From: Erinaceus europaeus
Taxonomy: Eukaryota > Chordata > Mammalia > Eulipotyphla > Erinaceidae
Assembly: GCF_950295315.1 (NCBI RefSeq)
Contig: NC_080168.1
Span: forward strand, 66,721,254-66,785,253
DNA: 64,000 nucleotides
Direction: 5' to 3'
Positions 31,475-41,767 of the stretch are shown piece after piece. The notes beneath the pieces were generated by a model that saw only the letters and a program-made list of their open reading frames with translations, was not told where the DNA came from and searched no databases. Position numbers and translations under genes: made by a program. Positions within the stretch are counted from its first letter, which is position 1. The number at the start of each line of letters is the position of its first letter.

Positions 31475-31566
31475 TTTCTAGCTGAGATGGGAAGTGGGGG
31501 CTTGAACCCGGTCCTTGTGCTTGGTAAAATGTTTGCTTAACCAGGTGTAACAGTAGCCAGCCCCCC
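31475..31566 (-). mobile_element. SINE-A head fragment
   Basis: Antisense B box to head only (gggcttgaacccggtccttg to gtagccagccccc). The tail half is missing. Confidence 0.65.
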
Positions 31567-31577
31567 CATCACTCTTT

Positions 31578-31869
31578 TTTTAAATAAATATTTATTTATT
31601 TTGCTGCCCTTGTTGTTTTTTTATTGTTGTAGTTATTATTGTTGTTGTTATTGATGCTGTCATTGTTGGATAGGACAGAGAGAAATGGAGAGAGGAGGGG
31701 AAGACAGAGAGGGGGAGAGAAAGATAGACACCTGCAGACCTGCGTCACTGCTTGTGAAGCAACTCCCCTGCAGGTGGGGAGCTGGGGGGCTCGAACTGGA
31801 ATCCTTACACCCCTGCTCCTTGCGCTTTGCGTCACCTGCGCTTAACCTGCTGTGCTACCGCCCAACTCC
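31578..31869 (-). mobile_element. SINE-B copy, full length
   Basis: Antisense SINE-B with short target duplication cactcttt at 31570-31577 and 31870-31877. It forms an inverted pair with the copy at 31978. Confidence 0.85.
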
Positions 31870-31934
31870 CCACTCTTTGTTTTTAATCTTCATTCTCTCT
31901 TCTTTCTTTCACAGTATTCATTCATTCTCTATTT

Positions 31935-32330
31935 TAAATTTCTATTTATTTAGGATAGAGATAGAAATTGAGAGAGGGGGAGTCGGGCGGTAGCACAGTG
32001 GGTTAAGCGCACGTGGCACAAAGCGCAAGGACTGGCATAAGGATCCTGGTTCAAGCCCCTGGCTCCCCACTTTCAGGGGAATCGCTTCACAAACGGTGAA
32101 GCAGATCTGCAGGTGTCTATCTTTCTCTCCCCCCTTTGTCTTCCCCTCCTCTCTCCATTTCTCTCTGTCCTATCCAACAATGACATCAATAACAACAATA
32201 ATAACTACAACAATAAAACAACAAGGGCAACAAAAGGGAATAAATAAATATAAAAAAATTTTTAAAAAGAAATTGAGAGAGAAGGGGAGTAAGGGGATGG
32301 GGAGAGAGTGGAAGGGAGAGGGAGACCAAC
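31935..32330 (-). mobile_element. SINE tail fragment, host of a SINE-B
   Basis: Antisense SINE-A/B2 tail (aggatagagatagaaattga) at 31935-31977, continuing at about 32282-32330. It is split by the SINE-B at 31978. Confidence 0.6.
31978..32268 (+). mobile_element. SINE-B copy, full length
   Basis: Sense SINE-B with target duplication agaaattgagagag on both sides (about 31964 and 32269). It lies 108 bases from an opposite-strand SINE-B. Confidence 0.9.
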
Positions 32331-32989
32331 TGACCTGGGCTCTGCATCCTATCCCTTGTGTCCCCGCCTGTGAGGTCTCCTGGAGACACCATCCATGTCC
32401 ACAGGGTCCCATCCCTGGGCCACTCCCTCGATGCTTCCTCTTCTCCCCCAGGGCCACAGTCCCCAGTGCCAGCTGCTGCCCTCCTCTTGGCCATGACTTG
32501 TTCATTCATCTATTCATATCAGGGGCGTGTACCCACGCCCCACTCCACCATCCCTGAAGCTCCCTGATGCTGCTGGGGCTCTGACCCAGGGCCTCACACA
32601 TCACAAAGCCTGCACTCTACTGGTGAGTCTTAGCCCCCCCCCCCCCCTTAATGCCTGGAAAAGAAGTCTCCTCCCCACAGAGAGCAGAACACTGAGTCTC
32701 CTGTGACATTTGTCTCTAAGTCTCACTCTCTGGAGCTGCTCTCTTGATGGTTTTAGCCATGAGGAGTGCACAGGGAGGGACTGCGTGCAACAATGACTGA
32801 TTTCTGCCCCTGGAAGGGGGACAGGCCAGGGACAGCAGTGCCCTTGCAGGTGGGTGTGAAGCGTGGGCAAAGGTGGCATCTCCGCTGCCCCGCCCCCTCT
32901 CATCCTCCTCCAGTCAAGATCTGTGGCCTTCTCTGTTGGAACCTGATCTTAAGGAAACAATCTGCCCCCCTAAAGTTTTCTCTTTTTCT
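32331..32989. other. Mostly unique; C-run
   Basis: Unique sequence. A degraded SINE-E-like piece may lie at 32560-32640, ending in a C16 run (32633-32648). No gene recognised. Confidence 0.35.
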
Positions 32990-33231
32990 TTAATTTTTGT
33001 AACTTAATTTTTTTGTATTATGTTTTTATTTATTTATTGGATAGAAACAGTCAGAAACCAAGAGGAAAGGGAAGGGGGGAAGGTGATAGAGAAGGAGAGG
33101 CAGATACCTGCAAAACCTGCTTCACCACTTGTGAAGCATCCCCCTGCAAGTGGGGGCCGGGGGCTTGAACCTGGGTCCTTATGCATTGTAACATGTGTAT
33201 TCAACTAGGTGCACCACCACTACCTGGCCCC
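32990..33231 (-). mobile_element. SINE-A copy, full length
   Basis: Antisense SINE-A with aaagttttctcttt target duplication at about 32975-32988 and 33233-33246. Confidence 0.88.
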
Positions 33232-33298
33232 AAAAGTTTTCTCTTTATTCATAATTTTCCCCTAATTTTTTTTTTTTTGCTCATGTGCTAAATGATAA

Positions 33299-33571
33299 CT
33301 TTTTTTTTTTTTTTTTACTGCCATCAGAGTTATTGCTGGGACATAGTGCCTAGGTGATGAAGCCACCCTTCCCAGCTGCCATTTAAAAATCTTTGAAAAA
33401 TAGAAACAGAGAGAAATTGAGAGGGGAGGGAAAGTAGAGAAAGAGAGAGACAGACCTGCAGCCTTGCTTCACTGCTCTAAAGCTTCCCCCCCTGCAGGTA
33501 ATGGAGCTGGGGCTTTCACCCAGTCCTGTACATGGTAACATGTGTGCTCAACCAGGCGTACCACTGCCTGT
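33299..33571 (-). mobile_element. SINE-B2 copy
   Basis: Antisense SINE-B2 with a T18 run, 3' module (agagttattgctgggacata) and a shortened body. Confidence 0.8.
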
Positions 33572-33632
33572 TTATTTGTTTGTATGCAGCGCTGGGGATG
33601 GAACCTGGGGCCTCACACATGTAGTACTGTTA
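33572..33632 (-). mobile_element. SINE-E or C fragment
   Basis: Antisense B-box block only (ctggggatggaacctggggc). It is the target of the following SINE-B. Confidence 0.4.
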
Positions 33633-33648
33633 AAGAGTGGAGGAATGA

Positions 33649-33948
33649 AGGGGCTGTAGCGCAGCGGGTTAAGCACAGGTGGCGCAAAGCACAAGGACCG
33701 GCATAAAGATCCCGGTTCAAACCCTGGCTCCCCACCTGCAGGGGAGTCGCTTCACAGGCGGTGAAGCAGGTCTGCAGGTGTCTATCTTTCTCTCCTCCTC
33801 TGTGTCTTCCCCTCCTCTCTCCATTTCTCTCTGTCCTATCCAACAATGACGACAACAACAACAATAATAACTACAACAATAATAACTACAACAATAAAAC
33901 AAGGGCAACAAAAGAGAATAAATAAATAAAATAAATATTTTTTTAAAA
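33649..33948 (+). mobile_element. SINE-B copy, full length
   Basis: Sense SINE-B with a perfect 17-bp target duplication (aaagagtggaggaatga) at 33632-33648 and 33949-33965. The aataataactacaac block is duplicated in its tail. Confidence 0.93.
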
Positions 33949-34254
33949 AAAGAGTGGAGGAATGAGACCATCGCACCCCTCTACCATGTGTGGAGCTGCC
34001 CTGTGCTATTTGTGGTGCTGTTCCTCTCCTGGGTGAGCTCCCTCCTGGTCCCTGGCTGTGTTTGATTCATTGGATATTGTTACAGTTTGGCCTGGTCCAG
34101 GAGTGTGGTTTCTACATGTGTGTGTGTATCCATCCATCTGTGTCCCACCATCCCCACCCATGGTCCCAGGGCATCACACACAGGCCCCTGGCCCACCCCC
34201 TCACCCTGCCCCCGTCCCTCTGACTATTATCACTGTGCTTGCAGAGCCTGAGTC

Positions 34255-34480
34255 AGCTCGGTCCTTGGTGGATTCTGCACACTCATGGTTTTTGTATTCC
34301 ACACAATGGGTGGAGTCCTCCAGGCTCTGTCTTTTAGCCCCTGACTCATGTCATTCAGCAGCGAGTGTGATCTGTAGCCACCTTTTTTTAAATGGCAGTC
34401 TAGTATTCCACAGATATCTCTCCCATGGGCCGTCTGCTATAGGGTGTCTGAGTGGTGGTGAAGGTCAGCTTTCTGTTGCA
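34255..34480 (-). mobile_element. L1 3' UTR fragment, degraded
   Basis: Antisense blocks resembling L1 3' ends (ttgtattccacacaatgggt, atggcagtctagtattccac). Strongly diverged. Confidence 0.4.
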
Positions 34481-34624
34481 GACCTGAAGCTAGGGGTCTG
34501 TGAGTGAGTGACTGGCTAGTTCATGGCCCAACTTTTGTTGCTCTCCTCTGAGCTCCAGCCAGCAGCCAGCTCCCTACTGCCCGTCCATCTTTCTGTCAGG
34601 TCCTCTCCTCTGTCTGTTGCTCAG

Positions 34625-34880
34625 TCCTGGGTGCACCCAGCTGAGCACACATGTTACCATGCACATGGACCGGAGTTCAAGCCTCTGGTCCCCACCTGTA
34701 GGGGGAAGCTTCACCAGCAGTGAAGCAGGACTGTAGGTGTCTCTCTGTCTCTCTATCTCCCTCTCCCCTTTCAATTTCTCTCTGTCCTATAAAATGAAAT
34801 ATAAACGAAGATAGAGAGAGAAATGGCTGCTGGCAGCAGTAGATTAGTAGTATAGGCACCAAGCCCCAGAGACCACCCTG
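34625..34880 (+). mobile_element. SINE-B2 copy
   Basis: Sense copy with an A-type head and the 3' module (atggctgctggcagcagtag) present. Confidence 0.8.
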
Positions 34881-34975
34881 GTAAGGAGATGACTGGAGGA
34901 CCAGCATAGCCTGCGCCAGCAGATTCTTACGTTCTTACATCCTAGGAAGTGACACCAGGCTAACAAGCTGTCTTC

Positions 34976-35062
34976 ATCTCCTTCCTCCCTCTCCCCTCTC
35001 CCCTCTCCCGTCTCCCTCCTCCCTCCCCCTCCTCCTCCCTTCTGCCCCTTCTTCTCCTCCTC
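34976..35062. repeat. CT-rich low-complexity tract
   Basis: Pyrimidine-only stretch of about 85 bases (tcc, ccctct and ctcctc units). Confidence 0.85.
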
Positions 35063-35077
35063 CAATTCCTCCTCTAC

Positions 35078-35430
35078 ACCAAGACCATTAATGGGGCTCT
35101 ATACCTGCATGATGAATCTACCACTCCTGGTGGCCCGTTTTTTTTTTTTTTTTTGAAGATTTTATTTATTTACTAATGAGAAACCCAGGAGGAGAGAGAA
35201 AGAGCCAGACATCACTCTGGTACATGTGATGCCAGGGATTGAACTCAGGACCTCATGCTTGAGAGTCCGATGCTTTATCCACTGCACCACCTCCCGGACC
35301 ACCTGTTTTTTTTTTTTCCATCTTCTTTTTTCATCAAGACAGAGAAACAGGGCCCGAATTGGTGAGCTGATGATGTCCTGCTCAGCCCTCGAGTGTCCTG
35401 CATTTGATTGGTTTTGAGGGTTGCTCTGTG
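35078..35430 (-). mobile_element. SINE-B2 remnant split by SINE-D
   Basis: Antisense 3' module (ccaagaccattaatggggct to ctcctggtggccc) at 35078-35136. Degraded body continues after the SINE-D, from about 35306. Confidence 0.55.
35137..35302 (-). mobile_element. SINE-D copy
   Basis: Antisense full-length SINE-D with a T18 tail. A cctgttttttt-like repeat follows its head. Confidence 0.85.
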
Positions 35431-35479
35431 TTCTGGACTCCAGTCTGTTCCCAGACAGACGAGTGCCCCCCATCTCCAT

Positions 35480-35555
35480 TTCTTCCTTCCTTCCTTCCTT
35501 CCTTCCTTCCTTCCTTCCTTCCTTCCTTCCTTCCTTCTTTTCTTTCTTTCTTTTT
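35480..35555. repeat. (TTCC)n/(TTTC)n microsatellite
   Basis: About 14 ttcc units, then tttc units, at the tail end of a SINE-A. Confidence 0.95.
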
Positions 35556-35738
35556 ACATTTTGGATAGAGACAGAAGTTGAGAGGGAAGGGAGAGGAGAG
35601 AGGGAGAAAGAGAGAGAGACCGACAGACTTGCCTTACCATGGCTCATGAAGCTCATGGGGAGTGGGGGCTCGAACCCAAGTCCATGGACATGGTGACATG
35701 TGTGTTGTTCAATCAGGTGTGTCATCATCTGGCCCCTT
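35556..35738 (-). mobile_element. SINE-A copy
   Basis: Antisense SINE-A whose tail has become the adjoining microsatellite. Confidence 0.8.
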
Positions 35739-35922
35739 AGATAATTTTTTAAATATTTTAATTAATTTACATATTGGATATATATAGAAAGAAATTGAGA
35801 AGGGACAGGGAGAAAGAGATACACACTGGTAGCTCTGCTTCACCACTTGTGAAAGGAGCAGGTGGGGACTGGGGCTTGAACTCGAGCCCTTGCACACTGT
35901 AACATGTGCTGTCAACTGGGTA
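35739..35922 (-). mobile_element. SINE-A copy
   Basis: Antisense SINE-A, body shortened around the gtgaaaggagcaggtgggga segment. Confidence 0.8.
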
Positions 35923-36002
35923 ACATTTCAAATGTGGAGGACCTTTTTCACTCTTGAGGGTGTGTTTTGATGCACAAATGTTAAAAAACAAAACCCTTTT
36001 TC

Positions 36003-36180
36003 CCCTTGGTATTACTGGGGCTTCACTGCTCTGGGCCACCATTTTCAGATAGAGAGAGACACACACACACAGATGGAGGGAGAGACTCCCCAGCACTGAA
36101 GCTGTGAGTGGCACAGTGGGGGCTCAACTCTGGGTCACGTGCATGGCAAAGCAGATGCCTTCCAGATGCCTTCTCACCCT
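36003..36180 (-). mobile_element. Degraded tRNA-SINE (B2/E-like)
   Basis: Antisense, with a module-like start (ggtattactggggcttcact), a purine tail and a B-box-like cacgtgcatggcaaagc block. Confidence 0.45.
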
Positions 36181-36619
36181 CCTGTCCTCCCCAACCCCCA
36201 TGTTCTTAAATCTGTTTGAGGCCTGTTTTCCCTTTCCTGTCTTTGCTATGGGTGTCCTGGTGTTGCAGATATGTCCCCATCCTCTCATAAACATCGGCGA
36301 TAGTGTCCCCACTCTCACCCCTGCAGCTAGCTAGGCTTTTCCCATCATCTGTAGGTGCAGGGCAGTTCACGTTGTTGACTCTCCCAATGGCCAGCTGTCA
36401 GCCCGTTGACTCCCTGGTGGTTTTTCTGGTCTGCTCCCACCTCTCCTTTGTCTGGCGCTATGCCAGCTCTGTGTCCAGGCTGCTCCTTTGCCAGGTCCTC
36501 GTGAGGGGCTCAAGCCCCCCTGTTCTCCCTGAGCCTGGCCATCAGCTCCCTTTCCACTCCCCTCTAGACACTTCCTCATTTCCCTGACCCAGTTTTCTTG
36601 GATTTGTTGAATGTCTATT
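36181..36619. other. Unique sequence
   Basis: Unique. No gene or repeat recognised. Confidence 0.35.
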
Positions 36620-36890
36620 TTATTTTTTAAATTTTATTTATTTATTTATTTTAAACATTTTAAAAGTTTTTTATTGTTGTAGTTATTATTGATGTCGTTG
36701 TTGTTAGATAGGACAGAGAGAAATGGAGAGAGGAGGGGAAGACAGAGAGAGGGGCAGAGAAAGACACCTACAGACCTGCTTCACCACTTGTGAAGCGACT
36801 TCCCTGTAGGCGGAGAGCCGGGGGCTCCAACTGGGATCCTTATGCTTTGTGCCACATGTGCTTAACCTGCTGCACTACCGCCCGACTCCC
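36620..36890 (-). mobile_element. SINE-B copy
   Basis: Antisense SINE-B with a diverged tail and a deletion in the head (atccttatgctttgtgccac). Confidence 0.82.
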
Positions 36891-37152
36891 TATTTATTTA
36901 TTTTTGCCTCCAAGGTTATCACTAGGGCTTGGTGCTGGCACTATGAATCCACTGCTCCTGGAGGCCATTTTCCCCATTTTATTGGACAGGACAGAGAAAA
37001 ATTGAGAGAGCAGGGGGAGATAGAGAGGGAGAGAGGCACCTGCAGACCTGTTTCATTGCTTGTGAAGCTTCCCCCCTGCAGGTGGGGAGTGAGGGCTTGA
37101 ACCAGGATCCTTGCTTCCACACTTAACCCACTGCACTACCACTCGGCCCCTT
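36891..37152 (-). mobile_element. SINE-B2 copy
   Basis: Antisense SINE-B2, 3' module intact, head ending accactcggcccc. Confidence 0.82.
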
Positions 37153-37160
37153 GGATGTTT

Positions 37161-37431
37161 TTTTTTTTTAATTTTTAAAAAATATTTATTTGTTTCTTTT
37201 TTGTTGCCCTTGTTTTTTTATTGTTATAGAGAGAAATGGAGAGAGGAGGGGAAGACAGAGAGGGGGAGAGAAAGATAGACACCTGCAGACCTGCTTTACC
37301 ACCTGTGAAGCGACTCCTCTGCAGGTGGGGAGCCAGGGGCTCGAACTGGGATCTTTACGCCGGTCCTTGGGCTTTGTGCCACCTGCACTTAACCCGCTGT
37401 ACTTAACCCACTGCGCTACCACCCAATTCCC
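37161..37431 (-). mobile_element. SINE-B copy
   Basis: Antisense SINE-B with target duplication ggatgttt at 37153-37160 and 37432-37439. The GTT-rich part is deleted. A short head block is duplicated (cttaacccgctgta then cttaacccactgcg). Confidence 0.85.
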
Positions 37432-37436
37432 GGATG

Positions 37437-37737
37437 TTTATTTATTTTTTTCTAGAACCCTGCTTAGCTCTGCCTTATGGTGGTATGGTATGGGGGACTT
37501 TGGAGCTTCAGGCATGAGAGTCTCCATAAATTTTGTTTATTATCTTTATTGGATACAGACAGGGAGAAGTTGAGAGGGAAGGGGGAGATAGAGAGGGGCA
37601 GAGACAGAGAGAGACACCTGAGCCCTGCTTCACCATTTGTGAAGCTATCCCCCAGCAGGCAGGGACTAGGGGCTCAACCCAGCTGCGTCAGCACCTGGCC
37701 TCTCCGCATAATCATTATGCTATGTCCCCAAGCCCCA
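37437..37737 (-). mobile_element. SINE-C copy split by SINE-A
   Basis: Antisense SINE-C at 37437-37529, resuming 37701-37737 with cataatcattatgctatgtc. Confidence 0.75.
37530..37700 (-). mobile_element. SINE-A nested in SINE-C
   Basis: Antisense SINE-A with tctccataa and tctccgcataa flanking repeats. The head is shortened. Confidence 0.8.
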
Positions 37738-37984
37738 ATGGGTATTTAAAAGTGTGTTGTCCGGTTCCCACAGCCCATGGGCCCTTTGAGACTGGCCTCC
37801 AGCTTCTCCCAAGCTGCTGAGACAGGGAGCTGCCCCTCTGCCTTCTCCTGGGAGACTTCTCTGGCAGTGTGGGGTAGCTGGTGGTGAGGCTGTGTTCTGC
37901 AAGAGTCTGCCATGCCAGGCTGGCCTGTGCTCATGTTCTCTTTTTCTGCTGAAAATAGTATTCATTCATTTATTTTTCATCTTT

Positions 37985-38700
37985 TATTTGTGACTGATAG
38001 TGAATTACAAGAGTGTGAAATGACAGGGGCTAGTTTCACACTTCCTCCTCCACCAGAGTTCTGTGTCCCCACCCTCTCACTCCCCAGAGAACCACTAGAG
38101 TCTCAGAAACAGTTTGTTTCTGGTTTTTTTCTTCCTCCTCTCCCTCCTCCTGTGCTGTTCTCTCTCCTCCTCCTTTTCTTCTTTTTCTTCTTAGTACACA
38201 CATTATCAGATCTCTAGATTCCACATATGAATGAAACCATCTGGTGGTTGTCCTTCATCTCTTATTTCACTAAGCATAATCACTTCCAGTTCCATCCGTT
38301 TTGTCCCAAAGGACACATTATCATATTTCTGTCACAAAGTAGTATTTATTGAAACATATATATCCCATAACTACTTTTTTATTATTAGAAAAGACAGAAA
38401 TTGAGAGGAGAGGGGGAGGGAGAGATAGAGAGGGAGAGTGACAGAGCCACACCTGCAGCCCTGCTTCACCACCTGTGAAGCTTTCCCCCTGCAGGTGGGG
38501 ACCAGGGTCTTGGACCTGCATCCTTGTGCACTGTAATGTGTGCACTTAACCAGGTGCCTTGGTCATCTGTGGATGGGCATTTAGGCTTCTTCCACCCTTT
38601 GACTGAATAATGCAGCTGTGAATACAGAGGTGCCCATGTCCCTCAAATCAGTGTTTGCATGTCTTTTGGGTAATGTATTCATCTCAAGCTGCTTATCCCA
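37985..38700 (-). mobile_element. L1 3' UTR fragment, interrupted by SINE-A
   Basis: Antisense L1-like blocks: caccagagttctgtgtcccc, tatttcactaagcataatca, ttccagttccatccgttttg. After the SINE-A come ggatgggcatttaggcttct and gcagctgtgaatacagaggt. Interrupted at 38370-38560. Confidence 0.6.
38370..38560 (-). mobile_element. SINE-A nested in L1
   Basis: Antisense SINE-A, near full length, in the L1 fragment. Confidence 0.82.
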
Positions 38701-38794
38701 TGTGGATTTACAGAGCTGTTATTGTCACGAGGATACAGCTCCAGATCTCCAGCACACCCCCTGCCCTGTGTCCCCTTAAGTGCTATAGACCACA

Positions 38795-38980
38795 GTTCAT
38801 GGAGATCCAGCAAGCAGAGCACACACTTCACCATTCACAAGGACCCGGGTTCAAGCTCCGGCACAGCACAGAAGCTTCAGTAATGGTGGAACAGTGCTGT
38901 GGTGGCACAGCACAGAAGCTTCAGTAATGGTGGAACAGTGCTGTGGTGTCTCTCCTGTCTCTCTCACTCTAAAAGAAAAA
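38795..38980 (+). mobile_element. SINE-E copy with internal duplication
   Basis: Sense SINE-E with B box acccgggttcaagctccgg and a CT-rich tail. A 44-bp segment is perfectly duplicated in tandem (38860-38903 and 38904-38947). Confidence 0.6.
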
Positions 38981-39191
38981 CAAAGCAAAACAAAAGTAAA
39001 GAGTTGTCTAAGAACAGTAGACTGTGCAGACGTGAAGCTGTGGTATCCTAGAATTCAGTGAACCACCTCCCGCGCTAACTTCTAGAGTGTGGTCATGAGG
39101 AGGCTGAGTTCCAGGCCCTGCAAGGCACAGAGGGAACATAGGTGCCTGCCTACCCAGCGGAACTCCCTGGGGCTCTGCACAGAGCTGCTCA

Positions 39192-39300
39192 GTACTGAGG
39201 CAGAGAGGGAGGAGAGGGAGGGAGGGAGGGAGGAGAGGGAGAAAAAGAGTAGGAGAGAGAGGGAGAGAAAAGAGAGAGAAGTGGTGAGAGGGGAGAAGAG
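39192..39300. repeat. GA-rich tract
   Basis: Purine-only ggagggag and gagaga units. Confidence 0.85.
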
Positions 39301-39301
39301 A

Positions 39302-39582
39302 GGGACAGGTGGTGGCGCACTGGGTTAAGTAAGGACCCACACAAGGATCTGAGTTTGAGCCCTGCTCCCCACCTGTAGGGGAGACACTTCACAAGTGGTG
39401 AATCAGGTCTGCAGGTTGTCTTTCTGTCTCTCTCTTTCTCTGTCTCCCCCTCTTCTTTCAATTTTTCTCTGTCCTGTCCAATAAAATGGAAAAAATGACC
39501 TCCAAGAGCAGTGGATTCGTACTGCCGGTATTGAGCCACAGAGATAACCCTGAAGGCAAACAAACAAAACAAAAACAAAGAA
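39302..39582 (+). mobile_element. SINE-B2 copy
   Basis: Sense SINE-B2 with a short deletion in the head and an intact 3' module, ending in an AAAC-rich tail. Confidence 0.82.
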
Positions 39583-39683
39583 GGAGCAAGGGAGAGAGGG
39601 GAAAGAGAGGGAGAGACAGGCTGAGGAGGAGCTGGGGAGGCGCAGTCATCAAGGAGGGGAGCCTGGCTCTCTGTGTTCCAGGT

Positions 39684-39699
39684 GGTGCGCGCGTGCGCG

Positions 39700-39752
<53 letters not shown>
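39684..39752. repeat. GC/GT alternating tract and (TG)n
   Basis: gtgcgcgcgtgcgcgagcg followed by about 20 TG units. Z-DNA-prone composition. Confidence 0.9.
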
Positions 39753-39852
39753 GGGGGGTGTCCCAGCCTCAGGGCAGGGCTCCAGGCTTACTCCCACGAG
39801 GCCTGCACCCCACTGCTGGGCTGTGACAACATCTTATTATACCTGAGAAAAG

Positions 39853-39930
39853 TCTGTGCTGGGCTGGAGAGACAGCATGATGGGTCTGCAAGAGATTCGG
39901 AGCCCCCAGGTTCAACTGCCATGGAACCCG
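39853..39930 (+). mobile_element. SINE-C fragment
   Basis: Sense head (ctggagagacagcatgatgg) to B box (cccaggttcaactgcc). Confidence 0.6.
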
Positions 39931-39957
39931 AGTCCTTGTTTATGGTGATGTGTGTGT

Positions 39958-40070
39958 GTCCACAGCACTGCTCAGCTGAGGCATATGCTGGTGCTGGAGG
40001 TTGAACCTGGGAGCTTTTCCATGCAAGTCCTGTGTGTTACCAGTGTGCTGTCTCCCTGGCCCAGCCTGTG
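39958..40070 (-). mobile_element. SINE-C copy
   Basis: Antisense SINE-C-like: agcactgctcagctgaggca, ggttgaacctgggagc, and head complement tgctgtctccctggccc. Confidence 0.6.
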
Positions 40071-40524
40071 TGGCTTTCAAAGTGTGGAGTACCTGCTCTG
40101 CTCCTTCAAACCCTTCATCCCCTCATTGTGGGCAGTGAGATAGCCCCCCTGGACTGCTCTGCTGTGTGTCACCCAAGTCTGAGCCTGGCCTCCACTGCAT
40201 TGGAGGAAACCACAGTGTTGTGGACTCTCTCTCTCTGTCTGTCTCTATCAAAATAAAGAATTATTTTTTTAAATATCACGCATGTCCTTTTGCCCAACCA
40301 AACACTGAGGAGGCAGTTAACCCACCAGGCCCCCTGGGGTAAAAATCCTGCAGTCTGGGGAGCCGTGTTGAGGCCAGAACCTGCAGGAGGGAGCTAGGAG
40401 GGGGTCTGGTGGGGAGGCAAGAGGGAGGAGAGCCCAAGGGCCTCCTCCAGGGGCTGTGATTCCTTCACACCCCTGCGGGGAGCTGGCAGTAGCCTGCCTG
40501 CCTTGTTCACTTCCTTTCCAGGTG
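40071..40524. other. Mostly unique; possible SINE tail
   Basis: A ctctctctctgtctgtctct tail with aaataaagaatta near 40225-40272 may be the end of an old SINE. The remainder is unique. Confidence 0.35.
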
Positions 40525-40700
40525 GAGGGTGAGGGCTGGAGAGATAGAGTGAGCAAGAGACAGAGAGAGGAGAGACACTGCAGCACCTCTGCTTGGAAAG
40601 CTCCCCACACAGCTGCTTTCCCCGTGGTAGTCAGGGCTCGAACCTGGGCAAACCCTGGCAGGCCGGCCAGACCTGTCTCTGGCCTTGGGGACTGACAGGT
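40525..40700 (-). mobile_element. SINE-E copy, old
   Basis: Antisense, purine tail (gagatagagtgagcaagaga) and a B-box complement (gggctcgaacctggg). Confidence 0.5.
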
Positions 40701-40944
40701 TAAGGCTTCCATCCTTGGTGCTCAGCTTCCAGGCCTCCCGCCCCAGGTGCCCGCCTCCGGTGCCCTTCCTCCTCACCCTTGTCCAAAGGGCTCAGCCTGG
40801 GGAGGAGGCCATTGGTCTGCACTCTGCACTTCTGCACCAATGGCTCTGAGCCCGTGAGTAGGGGCAGGCACCCAAGGGTGGGGCTGTGAGTCCTCCTAGT
40901 CACTCCTCCCTGAGTGCTCAGGGCACCTGCCCCCGGGCATCGGG

Positions 40945-41093
40945 GAGTGGCCAGGAGAGGACAAAGGACAAAGCACTGGACTTTCAGACTTGGGATCCAT
41001 AGTTCAGTCCCCACAGCAGATGCGCTACGGGGACACTCTGTCCTTCTCTCCTCTCTCTCTCCCTGCTGTCATTGATGAATAAACCTTAAAGAA
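40945..41093 (+). mobile_element. SINE-D copy
   Basis: Sense SINE-D-like: caaagcactggactttcaga, B box ccatagttcagtcccc, CT tail and gatgaataaaccttaaag end. Confidence 0.6.
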
Positions 41094-41255
41094 GACCTGT
41101 TACCATGCACAAGGACCTGGGTTCAAGCCCCTGCTCCCCAGCTGCAGGGGGGGAAAGCTTCGCCAGCAATGAAGCAGGTGTGTGGGTGTCTCTCTATCTT
41201 CCCCTCCCCTCTCAATTTCTCCCTGTCTGTACCTAATCAATCAATCAACTTTTTT
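41094..41255 (+). mobile_element. SINE-A copy, 5' truncated
   Basis: Sense copy beginning at gttaccatgcacaaggacct, with an AATC-repeat tail. Confidence 0.8.
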
Positions 41256-41399
41256 AAGTGAAGAAGAAGCAAGACATTCAGAGACATACTGCTTTGCTGA
41301 TTATATACACAAATTTGCATAAAAAGTGATCACACTTTCTCTTAAGACTTTCTGAGAGCTGTGTGGTTGTCAGGGATGGGGGTGGGGTGGGGATGGTTC

Positions 41400-41634
41400 C
41401 AGAACTGTGGATGCAGAGATACAAAGAGAAGCATACAGAGAGAGAGGGAGAGGGAGAGGGAGAGGGAGAGGGAGAGGGAGAGGGAGAGGGAGAGGGAGAG
41501 GGAGAGGGAGAGGGAGAGAGAGGAGAGGGAGAGCCCAGAGTCCTGCTCAGCTCTGGTTGATGGTGATGGAACCTGGGGCCTCAGAGCCTCAAGCAGAAGT
41601 CTTTTTGCAGAACTGTTATGCTGTCTCTCTAGCC
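41400..41634 (-). mobile_element. SINE-C copy with expanded tail
   Basis: Antisense SINE-C (41525-41634) whose tail at the left holds the hexamer array. Confidence 0.8.
41443..41520. repeat. (GGGAGA)n hexamer array
   Basis: About 12-13 near-perfect gggaga units. Both strands are open and give Gly/Arg or Ser/Pro-type runs. Confidence 0.95.
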
Positions 41635-41767
41635 CTATTTATTATTATTGCTGTTGTTTTATTTTCTCCAGAGCTCTGGCTGATGGTGGAGCTGGGGATT
41701 GAACCTAGGACCTCAGAGCCTCAGGCAGGAAAATCTCTTTACAGAACCCCTATGCTGTGTCCCCAGC
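41635..41767 (-). mobile_element. SINE-C copy
   Basis: Antisense SINE-C placed in series behind the previous one. Confidence 0.8.

Noticed and set aside
39485..40004. 172-codon plus-strand frame with a Val/Cys run
   Set aside because: It is SINE-B2 sequence joined to the (TG)n microsatellite.
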